DNA of 11,445 nt from Opitutia bacterium (GTDB lineage Bacteria > Verrucomicrobiota > Verrucomicrobiia > Opitutales > JANYEO01): positions 1-11,445 of the forward strand of contig JANYEO010000055.1 in assembly GCA_025363025.1 (NCBI GenBank). The letters run 5' to 3'. Each line of letters begins with the position of its first letter. Within the stretch, counting starts at the first letter, position 1. Position numbers and translations under genes: made by a program. Below the pieces are notes generated by a model. The model was not told the DNA's origin. It saw only the letters and a list, made by a program, of their open reading frames with translations, and did not search any database. Below are positions 6,375-11,445 of this stretch, piece by piece.

Positions 6375-7739
6375 CTACTCCGAAACTTCTAGCTGCCCCA
6401 TCATATGACTGGCACTGGCCTCCGTGATTTTCACTGGCACAAGTGCCCCAATAAGCCGTTCGCGCCCCGGAAAAAGTACTTTGCGATATCCTGCTGTGCG
6501 GCCCATATAAAGGCCCTCTCCGCGGCGTGCAGGCGCCTCAACTAAAACCATTTCCACCTGGCCAATCAAGGCTGTATGCCGACGTAAGGACTGTTTTTCT
6601 AGTAAATCCAGCAAGACTTGATTGCGGGCTTCTTTAATTTCTTTAGCGATAGGATCCCCCAGGGGAGCGGCTGTTGTACCGGGACGCACACTGTATTTAA
6701 AAATAAACCCTTGATCAAACGCCATTTCCTCAAAAAAGGCCCGAGTGGCTTCAAAATCTTCATCTGTTTCCCCTGGGAAGCCCACGATGATATCTGTCGA
6801 TAAATATAAGCCAGGAACAACCTGCCGCAATGAAGCCACTATCCGGCGAAAAGCCTCCTGCGTATAAGGCCGATTCATCGCTTTTAGTATACTATCTGAG
6901 CCGCTCTGGAGAGGTAAATGAACATAACTGCCCAATTTAGGCAAACGGCCGAAAGCTTCGATTAAATCCTCTTTAAACCCACGTGGATGAGGAGAGGTAA
7001 ACCGAATACGCTCAACCCCATCTACCGCATGTACGGCCTCCAAAAGCTGCACAAATGGACTTATTTTACCCACAAAAGGAACCTCCCGCCTTCCATAACT
7101 ATTCACAATTTGCCCCAGGAGCGTGATTTCCTTCGCTCCCCTGGCCGCGAGCTCAACCACTTCTTCGACAATAGCTGCAATGGGCCGGCAACGTTCTTCC
7201 CCCCGGGTTGTGGGTACAATGCAGTAAGCACACTGCATATTGCAGCCCTGCATAATAGAAACAAAGGCCGATACTTTTTTCTCATCCTCGGCACCCTCTA
7301 AATGGGGCCGGATCGTATTCTGGGACCCAGCTTCTTCCTCAAGATCCACAATCGTGGATGGGCGCGGGCCGTGGGCTTGAATGGCCGATACGATATTTTC
7401 TAAATGATCGGGCACATGGTGAAACTTTTGGGTACCGACGAGCAAGTCTAAGTCCGGCAGACGGTCCAACAATTCCCGGCCACGGTTTTGAGCCATACAA
7501 CCCATGATGCCCACCAGCAAATGAGGCCGCTTTCGTTTTAACTTTATCATTTGGCCGGCCTTGCCAATGGCTTTTTGCTCTGCTTGGTCTCTTACGCTGC
7601 ATGTATTTAAAAGAACCACATCCGCCTCGTCTTCATGCGAAACAATTGCATAACCGCGGGCACGAAGCATGGCCGCTACGGCCTCGGAGTCCCGCTCGTT
7701 CATTTGGCAGCCGTATGTCTTTATATAAACCCGATTCAT
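6375..7739 (-). CDS. miaB: tRNA-2-methylthio-N6-dimethylallyladenosine synthase MiaB
   Basis: MiaB is a radical-SAM methylthiotransferase that converts i6A37 to ms2i6A37 in tRNAs reading UNN codons. The 454 residues show the three domains in order. The N-terminal MTTase domain has cluster cysteines Cys11 (TYGCQMN), Cys47 (LNTCSVR) and Cys81 (MGCMAQ). The radical-SAM core has Cys166, Cys170 and Cys173 (GCNMQCAYC) and the stretches TTRGEERCRP, HLPLQSGSD and TDIIVGFPGE. The C-terminal TRAM domain runs from about 385 and contains RTAGYRKVLF. The segment usually reading LLGQNVNSYG is LLGQIVNSYG here (Ile211), a change at a well-conserved Asn. The ATG at 7739 gives the canonical N-terminus but has no Shine-Dalgarno sequence. 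It is the first gene of the minus-strand run leading to gmk and is divergent from the small membrane-protein genes. Confidence 0.96.
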   Translation of the reverse strand: MNRVYIKTYGCQMNERDSEAVAAMLRARGYAIVSHEDEADVVLLNTCSVRDQAEQKAIGKAGQMIKLKRKRPHLLVGIMGCMAQNRGRELLDRLPDLDLLVGTQKFHHVPDHLENIVSAIQAHGPRPSTIVDLEEEAGSQNTIRPHLEGAEDEKKVSAFVSIMQGCNMQCAYCIVPTTRGEERCRPIAAIVEEVVELAARGAKEITLLGQIVNSYGRREVPFVGKISPFVQLLEAVHAVDGVERIRFTSPHPRGFKEDLIEAFGRLPKLGSYVHLPLQSGSDSILKAMNRPYTQEAFRRIVASLRQVVPGLYLSTDIIVGFPGETDEDFEATRAFFEEMAFDQGFIFKYSVRPGTTAAPLGDPIAKEIKEARNQVLLDLLEKQSLRRHTALIGQVEMVLVEAPARRGEGLYMGRTAGYRKVLFPGRERLIGALVPVKITEASASHMMGQLEVSE

Positions 7740-7832
7740 GAAACTACTAACATAAGAAGGCCCGAGGAAACAGGCCCGGAAGCCTTAAGTCAAAAACGAA
7801 AGCATAAAGAAGAGGATTGCAGAGCAAAGACT

Positions 7833-7847
7833 CTATTTAATAAATAG
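7833..7847. promoter_or_regulatory. 15-base palindrome before the 176-residue membrane-protein gene
   Basis: CTATTTA-A-TAAATAG is a perfect inverted repeat with a single central base, ending 6 bases before ATG 7854. It occupies the place where a -10 element for a leaderless transcript would lie; TTGCAG at 7817-7822 with 17 bases to ATAAAT (7840-7845) is a poor but possible promoter match. A repressor site overlapping the promoter, or a hairpin masking the start codon, are both possible. The region between miaB and this gene (7740-7853) also holds the direct repeat GGCCCG, twice near 7759-7779, and nothing else recognised. Confidence 0.45.
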
Positions 7848-7853
7848 GGCCCC

Positions 7854-8384
7854 ATGAAAAATCTTTTTTGGCTTCGTCTAATACCCGTGTGCATTTTCAT
7901 TGGATTGCCATTATCAGGAAAGGCCATGCGGTGCAGCAAAAACGGAGGCGACATTTGCCTATGCAGTGCTCCTACGTTTGCTATAACAACGGCCAGCACC
8001 TTAGCGTCCATGGGTGCGACATTGCTTTCAGAATTTTCTTCTCAAGAAATAGCTTATCTTTATGTTACAACAATCGCAACAATGACCGCAGGAGGTACCT
8101 ATGCGTTTCATAAGGCTATTGCAGCTCGTATTTTTCCAGCCGGAACTAAAGACCAAGAAAAAGAAATTTGGCAAAAAAGAGCCGCTCTTGATAGTGCATT
8201 TGCAATAGCTCTCACTGCGGCCTTCCATGGGGCCTATCTTTACTACTTAACAGAAAACGAAGCAGCCCCCAAGGAACAAACACGCATAACGGATTCTTGC
8301 TCGGCACATAACACAGAGGCATTCGAAACTGAAAGTGAGTTTCATGAAAAAGAAGGCTATTGCACAGCTCACGGTGAATTTTAA
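7854..8384 (+). CDS. Small secreted/membrane protein, unknown; paralog candidate of the next gene
   Basis: I do not recognise this 176-residue protein. It starts with a signal peptide-like segment (1-24, MKNLFWLRLIPVCIFIGLPL then SGKA). Then come a cysteine-rich patch (Cys27, Cys35, Cys37), hydrophobic stretches at about 41-58, 66-85 and 112-131, and a polar, Glu-rich C-terminal tail (133-176) with Cys149 and Cys170. The core shows Cys, PTFAIT (40-45) and GGTYAFHK (80-87), which parallels the following gene in motif and spacing. The five cysteines after the signal segment suggest disulfides in an oxidising compartment. Its codons look richer in A and T than those of its neighbours, such as recA. 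No Shine-Dalgarno sequence precedes the ATG; GGGCCCC lies directly before it. The reading frame is supported by the signal sequence and by the shared pattern. Confidence 0.7.
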   Translation: MKNLFWLRLIPVCIFIGLPLSGKAMRCSKNGGDICLCSAPTFAITTASTLASMGATLLSEFSSQEIAYLYVTTIATMTAGGTYAFHKAIAARIFPAGTKDQEKEIWQKRAALDSAFAIALTAAFHGAYLYYLTENEAAPKEQTRITDSCSAHNTEAFETESEFHEKEGYCTAHGEF

Positions 8385-8385
8385 G

Positions 8386-8414
8386 TTGACAGCCTTTTTG
8401 CATTTATTTACAAA
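8386..8414 (+). promoter_or_regulatory. Sigma70-like promoter for the 112-residue protein gene
   Basis: A perfect -35 box TTGACA (8386-8391) is followed, after exactly 17 bases, by TACAAA (8409-8414), which matches four of six -10 positions. Transcription would begin near 8421, only about three bases before ATG 8424, predicting a leaderless or nearly leaderless mRNA, in agreement with the lack of a Shine-Dalgarno sequence. The -35 box begins two bases after the TAA of the preceding gene, so the second paralog can be expressed separately. Confidence 0.5.
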
Positions 8415-8423
8415 ATAATCACC

Positions 8424-8762
8424 ATGAAAACAATTCGCACATCACTGATCGCCCTAGGCCTTGCAGCCCTTACTTTCGGCACCCTACCTACAGCCCAGGC
8501 CGTTAAAATGTGTCCTTATACGGCCGCCATCACGATCGCGGCATTAATTGACCAAACTTTTTGCATCAGGCTGCCTGATGGCTCAGCACGCACCCTTTGC
8601 CGCATAGGGGCCCTGGGCAGCGGGGGAGCCGTATTAATCGGAGGCACTTATAAAGCCTTCAAAACTTATGGCCCTAGCGCAATCACCCACCCCGTCACCG
8701 AACAAACCCTCGACGATGACGATAACGAAGCCGAGGTAGACGTTGACACAGAGGACCTTTAA
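8424..8762 (+). CDS. Small exported membrane protein with acidic tail, unknown
   Basis: I do not recognise this 112-residue protein. It has a classical Sec signal peptide: MKTIRTS, a hydrophobic core, then LPTAQA with a predicted cut after Ala26. The mature part starts VKMCPYTAAITIAALI, a hydrophobic stretch, then has a loop with three Cys in total (Cys30, Cys47, Cys59), a second hydrophobic stretch ending GGTYKAFK (73-80), and an acidic tail (97-112) with DDDD and repeated Glu/Asp. The order Cys, AIT, 38 residues, GGTY, aromatic, Lys matches the preceding gene (Cys, AIT, 37 residues, GGTY, aromatic, Lys), suggesting a diverged tandem duplicate that lacks the third hydrophobic stretch. It ends 24 bases from the stop of the convergent membrane-protein gene. 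Its function is unknown; an inner-membrane or periplasmic location is inferred. Confidence 0.7.
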   Translation: MKTIRTSLIALGLAALTFGTLPTAQAVKMCPYTAAITIAALIDQTFCIRLPDGSARTLCRIGALGSGGAVLIGGTYKAFKTYGPSAITHPVTEQTLDDDDNEAEVDVDTEDL

Positions 8763-8786
8763 GCCCCTGAAAAAACCAAACGGTCC

Positions 8787-9224
8787 TTATTCTAAACAAT
8801 GGGGATAGCGAGCAAAGAAAACCGTCGGTACCTGCAGTAACGATAAAAAAAGCAAAGCCCCTTCTAAAACAGGTGGCCGAGCCTTTGCTTTAAGCTCTAT
8901 AGCAATTGCCTGCGTATAAGCGACCTCTCCAATAAGAAAAACGGCCCATATAACCATCAGGGCTATCATTGCCGCAAAAAGGCCTTTCCACAACAAAGGC
9001 CATTTGATAGCCCCCCAAGGAAAGACCAGCAACCCTGCGTAAAATAGCCCCACGCACAAGAGTAGGCCGGAAAAAATAGGCTGCGTGGCCCCCAGCCGGT
9101 TAAAAATAAGCACCGCCCAAATAGCGACAGCCGCTCCGGTTAAAACGCCCACAAATCGGCTAATAGTTAACCCATTAAAACGGGGGTTGAGGGGAACAGA
9201 AAGGGAGACCATAGGAGCATGCAT
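8787..9224 (-). CDS. Four-helix integral membrane protein, function unknown
   Basis: I do not recognise this 145-residue protein. It has four predicted membrane helices (about 22-42, 50-68, 79-105 and 117-138), short loops with few charges (FPWGAIKWPLLWK between helices 2 and 3) and a short polar N-terminus. No catalytic motif or soluble domain is seen. Two in-frame ATG codons are possible, at 9224 and at 9212 (residue 5), neither with a Shine-Dalgarno sequence. It follows the alkyltransferase gene on the same strand after 39 bases, so co-transcription is likely. Its 3' end faces the 112-residue protein gene with 24 bases between stops. Helix content and gene packing support the frame, but no homologue comes to mind. 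Confidence 0.68.
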   Translation of the reverse strand: MHAPMVSLSVPLNPRFNGLTISRFVGVLTGAAVAIWAVLIFNRLGATQPIFSGLLLCVGLFYAGLLVFPWGAIKWPLLWKGLFAAMIALMVIWAVFLIGEVAYTQAIAIELKAKARPPVLEGALLFLSLLQVPTVFFARYPHCLE

Positions 9225-9263
9225 ACAAAAAAACTAAGGGGCTGTGAACTTAAATCATTAAGA

Positions 9264-9809
9264 TTAAGCTAAACACTTCATGCCCTCTGCGGCCAAGATC
9301 TGCTGCTTAAGGGGCAACCCCCAGGCGTACCCACCCAGGCCCGAAACCCCAAGCACACGGTGACAAGGAATAAGGAGCCCAATAGGATTTTTACCAATAG
9401 CAGTCCCCACGGCACGTACAGCCCGAGGGTTGCCAATAGCCAGAGCAATTGCACTATAGGTAGTCGTCTGCCCACGGGGAATGCTTAAAAGCGCTCTCCA
9501 AGCGGCCCGCTGAAACACCGTCCCATAAAGAAAAGCGGCCTCCTGCAGGGGTTCTGCCCGCTGCCAAACACGCTCAAAATAAGTTGCTTTAGCGGTATCC
9601 TTTTTGGGGGACAATAGCCCATTATGATAGCGCTTACTATGATAGGCCCAAAAAGCGGCTTCGTATTTAACCTCCGTGATAATACCCAATGCACAGAGCA
9701 TTTCACCTTTCATAACCCATAAAAAAGTGCCCAAAGAAGCTTGGCCCCTCCCTGCAGTCCAATCGCCTGATGGCAGATTTTGAAGGCTATCAGACTCAAT
9801 GAGTTTCAT
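9264..9809 (-). CDS. ogt: Methylated-DNA--protein-cysteine methyltransferase (O6-alkylguanine-DNA alkyltransferase)
   Basis: This suicide repair protein removes alkyl groups from O6 of guanine by transferring them to its own cysteine. With the ATG at 9809 it is 181 residues. An N-terminal ribonuclease-like fold (to about 95) precedes the DNA-binding domain. The latter has FQRAAWRALLSIPRGQTTTYSAIA (99-122), the helix-turn-helix NPRAVRAVGTAIGKNPI with arginine finger Arg132, the active site IPCHRV with acceptor Cys149, and GLGGYAWGLPLKQQILAAEG. There is no Ada-like zinc or AraC domain, so it is the stand-alone Ogt/MGMT type; the symbol ogt is by analogy. A TTG at 9875 would extend the frame but runs deep into the gap before recA, so ATG 9809 is preferred. 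It is divergent from recA, giving a local DNA-repair pair, and is followed by the four-helix protein gene. Confidence 0.92.
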   Translation of the reverse strand: MKLIESDSLQNLPSGDWTAGRGQASLGTFLWVMKGEMLCALGIITEVKYEAAFWAYHSKRYHNGLLSPKKDTAKATYFERVWQRAEPLQEAAFLYGTVFQRAAWRALLSIPRGQTTTYSAIALAIGNPRAVRAVGTAIGKNPIGLLIPCHRVLGVSGLGGYAWGLPLKQQILAAEGMKCLA

Positions 9810-9849
9810 TAAAAAGCACCATATAGTGAACAAAATTGCATTTATTTTC

Positions 9850-9875
9850 TTGCCGCCACCAAACACTTTTGGCAA
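9850..9875. promoter_or_regulatory. Nested inverted repeats in the recA-alkyltransferase divergent gap
   Basis: In the 97-base gap between the two repair genes, CCAAA-CACT-TTTGG (9859-9872) is a perfect 5-base-arm repeat. The outer TTGCC (9850-9854) and GGCAA (9871-9875) form a second pair overlapping the right arm. A shared operator is possible. No complete LexA-type box of the common CTGT-N8-ACAG or GAAC-N4-GTTC form is visible; only a lone GAACA occurs, at 9828-9832. No clear promoter hexamers were found for either gene. Confidence 0.35.
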
Positions 9876-9906
9876 AACAAGAATAGCTTCATCAATTTAT
9901 TTTAAC

Positions 9907-10989
9907 ATGCAACCCGCTTCTTCAAAATCCGCAAAAAACGCCCCCGCTAGCACGCTGCCCGATACACTCAGCCTCGCTTTCTCAGCCATTAATAAACAAT
10001 TTGGCGAAGGCACCCTTATGCGCCTAGGGGATGCGTCTAAAATGAACATTTCCGTCTTATCCACCGGATCTGCAGCTATTGACTTAGCCCTCGGAGTTGG
10101 CGGATTGCCTCGGGGCCGCATTTGCGAAATCTATGGCCCAGAAGCCTCCGGGAAGACAACCCTCTGCTTAAGCATCATTGCCCAGGCCCAACGCCAAGGG
10201 GGTAATGCCGTCTTTATCGATGTTGAGCATGCGCTAGACCCTCGGTATGCAAAAATCGTCGGGGTCGATTTAGCCAATCTTATGGTCTCCCAACCTGAGT
10301 GCGGCGAAGATGCCCTCAATGTCGCAGAAACCCTCATCCGCTCCGGAGCGGTTGAAGTCGTCGTTATTGACTCAGTCGCAGCCTTAGTCTCCAAAGCAGA
10401 GCTCGACGGACAAATGGGCGACACCACAATCGGCCTTCAGGCTCGGATGATGAGCCAAGCTATGCGCCGCTTAACCGCTGCTATTAGCCGCAGCAACTGT
10501 ATCTGCATTTTCACCAATCAAATACGCGAAAAAATAGGAGTCATGTTCGGGAGCCCCGAAACAACGCCTGGAGGACGTGCCCTCAAATTCTTTTCCTCCG
10601 TACGGATAGACATCCGTCGCATCAGTGCCATCAAGGACCCATCAGGAAAAGTCATGGGCAATCGTACACGCGTGAAAGTCGTCAAAAACAAAGTGGCTCC
10701 TCCCTTCACTGAATGCGAATTCGATATCATGTTTAACGAAGGTATCTCCCGCAATGGCTCCCTAATCGATCTAGGAATTGAGCATAAAATTCTGGAGAAA
10801 AAAGGCGCCTGGTTGGGTTATGAAGGCAAGCTTATCGGACAAGGACGAGAGGCTGCCAAGCAATTTTTAGCCGAAAACCCAGATGTAGCAGAACGCTTAA
10901 CAAAAGAGCTTTTTGCCAAAGTGCAGGTCGTCGGCGGCACTAGCCTGGCCGAGGATAAGACCATCGAAGAACCCGCTTTAACAGAATAG
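9907..10989 (+). CDS. recA: Recombinase RecA
   Basis: RecA forms ATP-dependent filaments on single-stranded DNA, drives strand exchange, and triggers LexA self-cleavage where an SOS response exists. With the ATG at 9907 it has 360 residues. It shows the N-terminal oligomerisation helix (LSLAFSAINKQFGEGTLMRLGD, 21-42), Walker A GPEASGKT (77-84), catalytic Glu107 in FIDVEHALDP, Walker B VVVIDS (151-156), and FTNQIR with Gln205. DNA-binding loop L2 (about 206-221) contains GSPETTPGGRALKFF. The C-terminal domain ends in a short acidic tail (EDKTIEEPALTE). The frame stays open upstream to 9799, but that would overlap the alkyltransferase gene and give a non-homologous leader, so 9907 is chosen. 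No Shine-Dalgarno sequence precedes it (TTTATTTTAAC). The frame closes 26 bases before ispD, so both may share a transcript. Confidence 0.98.
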   Translation: MQPASSKSAKNAPASTLPDTLSLAFSAINKQFGEGTLMRLGDASKMNISVLSTGSAAIDLALGVGGLPRGRICEIYGPEASGKTTLCLSIIAQAQRQGGNAVFIDVEHALDPRYAKIVGVDLANLMVSQPECGEDALNVAETLIRSGAVEVVVIDSVAALVSKAELDGQMGDTTIGLQARMMSQAMRRLTAAISRSNCICIFTNQIREKIGVMFGSPETTPGGRALKFFSSVRIDIRRISAIKDPSGKVMGNRTRVKVVKNKVAPPFTECEFDIMFNEGISRNGSLIDLGIEHKILEKKGAWLGYEGKLIGQGREAAKQFLAENPDVAERLTKELFAKVQVVGGTSLAEDKTIEEPALTE

Positions 10990-11015
10990 CGCCCAGAAGG
11001 AGACTTCGGATTGCC

Positions 11016-11445
11016 ATGAGCGTAGGCCTTGTCTTACTAGCCGGCGGCCAAGGTAAGCGCTTTAGCAACGGAGCGGATAAAGTGTTGCTGCCTATTGCTG
11101 GGCGACCACTATTAGCCCACACTCTCACTGCATTTCTTGAGACTGCCCTCATCACGCAGGTATGCATTGTAGTACAAGATGCAGCACACCAAGCCCACAT
11201 TCAAAAAACGGTACTCGCCCCATTAAAGCCGCATACTCCCATCATCTGGGCTTATGGAGGCCTCGAAAGACAAGACTCCGTCTTGGCAGGGCTTGAAGCC
11301 CTCTCAGACTCCGCCCCTCGCTGGGTCTTGATTCACGATGGGGCAAGAGCCTGCATCACTCCACGTGCAATAAAAAATCTGCTAGATGCAACTCAAACCC
11401 ATGGGGCTGCTATTTTAGGACGCCGTGCAACAGACACGCTTAAAC
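11016..11445 (+). CDS. ispD: 2-C-methyl-D-erythritol 4-phosphate cytidylyltransferase IspD, 3' end missing
   Basis: IspD joins CTP and methylerythritol 4-phosphate to give CDP-ME in the MEP isoprenoid pathway. The window holds the first 143 codons, about 60 percent of a normal protein. Visible motifs are the nucleotide-binding loop LLAGGQGKRF (7-16), DKVLLPIAGRPLLAHTL with the conserved Lys (family usual PKQFLPL), GGLERQDSVLAGL (79-91) and WVLIHDGARAC (101-111), then ATDTLK near the cut. GADK replaces the common PK, a mild difference. ATG 11016 lies 26 bases after recA; AAGGAGA at 10997-11003 is the best ribosome binding site, though its spacing of about 12 bases is long, and no better in-frame start is seen. 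The window end truncates it. A fused IspF domain downstream cannot be excluded. Confidence 0.93.
   Translation, partial: MSVGLVLLAGGQGKRFSNGADKVLLPIAGRPLLAHTLTAFLETALITQVCIVVQDAAHQAHIQKTVLAPLKPHTPIIWAYGGLERQDSVLAGLEALSDSAPRWVLIHDGARACITPRAIKNLLDATQTHGAAILGRRATDTLK

Noticed and set aside
7757..7785. AAGGC/GCCTT arms in the miaB upstream gap as a terminator
   Set aside because: Only five pairs with no following T-run, and no gene transcribes towards this point since both neighbours diverge from it.
8353..8396. AAGGCT/AGCCTT arms followed by a T-run, as a terminator for the first small-protein gene
   Set aside because: The loop is 32 bases, the stem only six pairs, and the left arm lies inside coding sequence; the same bases serve better as the spacer of the TTGACA promoter.
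9810..9875. 22-codon N-terminal extension of the alkyltransferase from a TTG
   Set aside because: The extension covers the inverted repeats in the divergent gap, has no family similarity, and a good ATG exists at 9809.
9799..9906. 36-codon N-terminal extension of RecA
   Set aside because: It would overlap the alkyltransferase start, has no RecA similarity, and consists of intergenic-like AT-rich sequence; ATG 9907 gives a normal-length RecA.
10131..10427. 98-residue minus-strand frame inside recA
   Set aside because: It is antisense to the conserved RecA core with Ser/Thr-rich composition typical of a reverse shadow, and has no independent start signal.

Overview
The window looks like a compact, gene-dense stretch of a Gram-negative bacterial chromosome. 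It holds twelve complete genes and two genes cut by the window edges, with few intergenic gaps above 100 bases. No insertion sequence, CRISPR array, tRNA, rRNA or phage gene is visible. A free-standing bacterial GPP34 (GOLPH3-like) protein, a long/short NfeD pair and Sec-type secreted small proteins would fit a member of the Verrucomicrobiota, perhaps Opitutae. That placement rests on recalled family distributions and is tentative.

Left part (1-4981). The 3' part of rsmD (16S rRNA m2G966 methyltransferase) meets a GPP34-domain gene tail to tail with 3 bases between them. The GPP34 gene diverges from rsmE (16S rRNA m3U1498 methyltransferase). The 3' end of rsmE overlaps by 24 bases the end of a two-gene minus-strand NfeD operon: a membrane ClpP-class serine protease with an NfeD domain, then a short NfeD. 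A 165-base divergent gap rich in inverted repeats separates this operon from a plus-strand aldose/hexose-phosphate epimerase.

Middle (4982-7853). The minus-strand cluster is miaB (tRNA ms2 modification), an unrecognised six-helix membrane protein, and gmk (guanylate kinase), which uses a TTG start behind a strong ribosome binding site. Gmk has unusual residues where the family normally contacts GMP.

Right part (7854-11445). Two small plus-strand genes encode signal-peptide-bearing membrane proteins. They share a pattern, a Cys and an AIT motif followed 37-38 residues later by GGTY, which suggests diverged tandem paralogs of an undescribed family. Each has its own upstream signal: a 15-base palindrome for the first and a TTGACA promoter for the second. 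They converge on a minus-strand pair of an unrecognised four-helix membrane protein and an O6-alkylguanine-DNA alkyltransferase. The alkyltransferase is divergent from recA, which is followed by the 5' part of ispD (MEP isoprenoid pathway).

Most content is housekeeping: RNA modification, nucleotide metabolism, DNA repair and isoprenoid precursors. The less understood parts are the two paralogous small secreted/membrane proteins, the two orphan membrane proteins and the GPP34 gene. Genes inside apparent operons mostly have Shine-Dalgarno sequences, while most genes that would begin a transcript have none, hinting at leaderless or SD-independent initiation.
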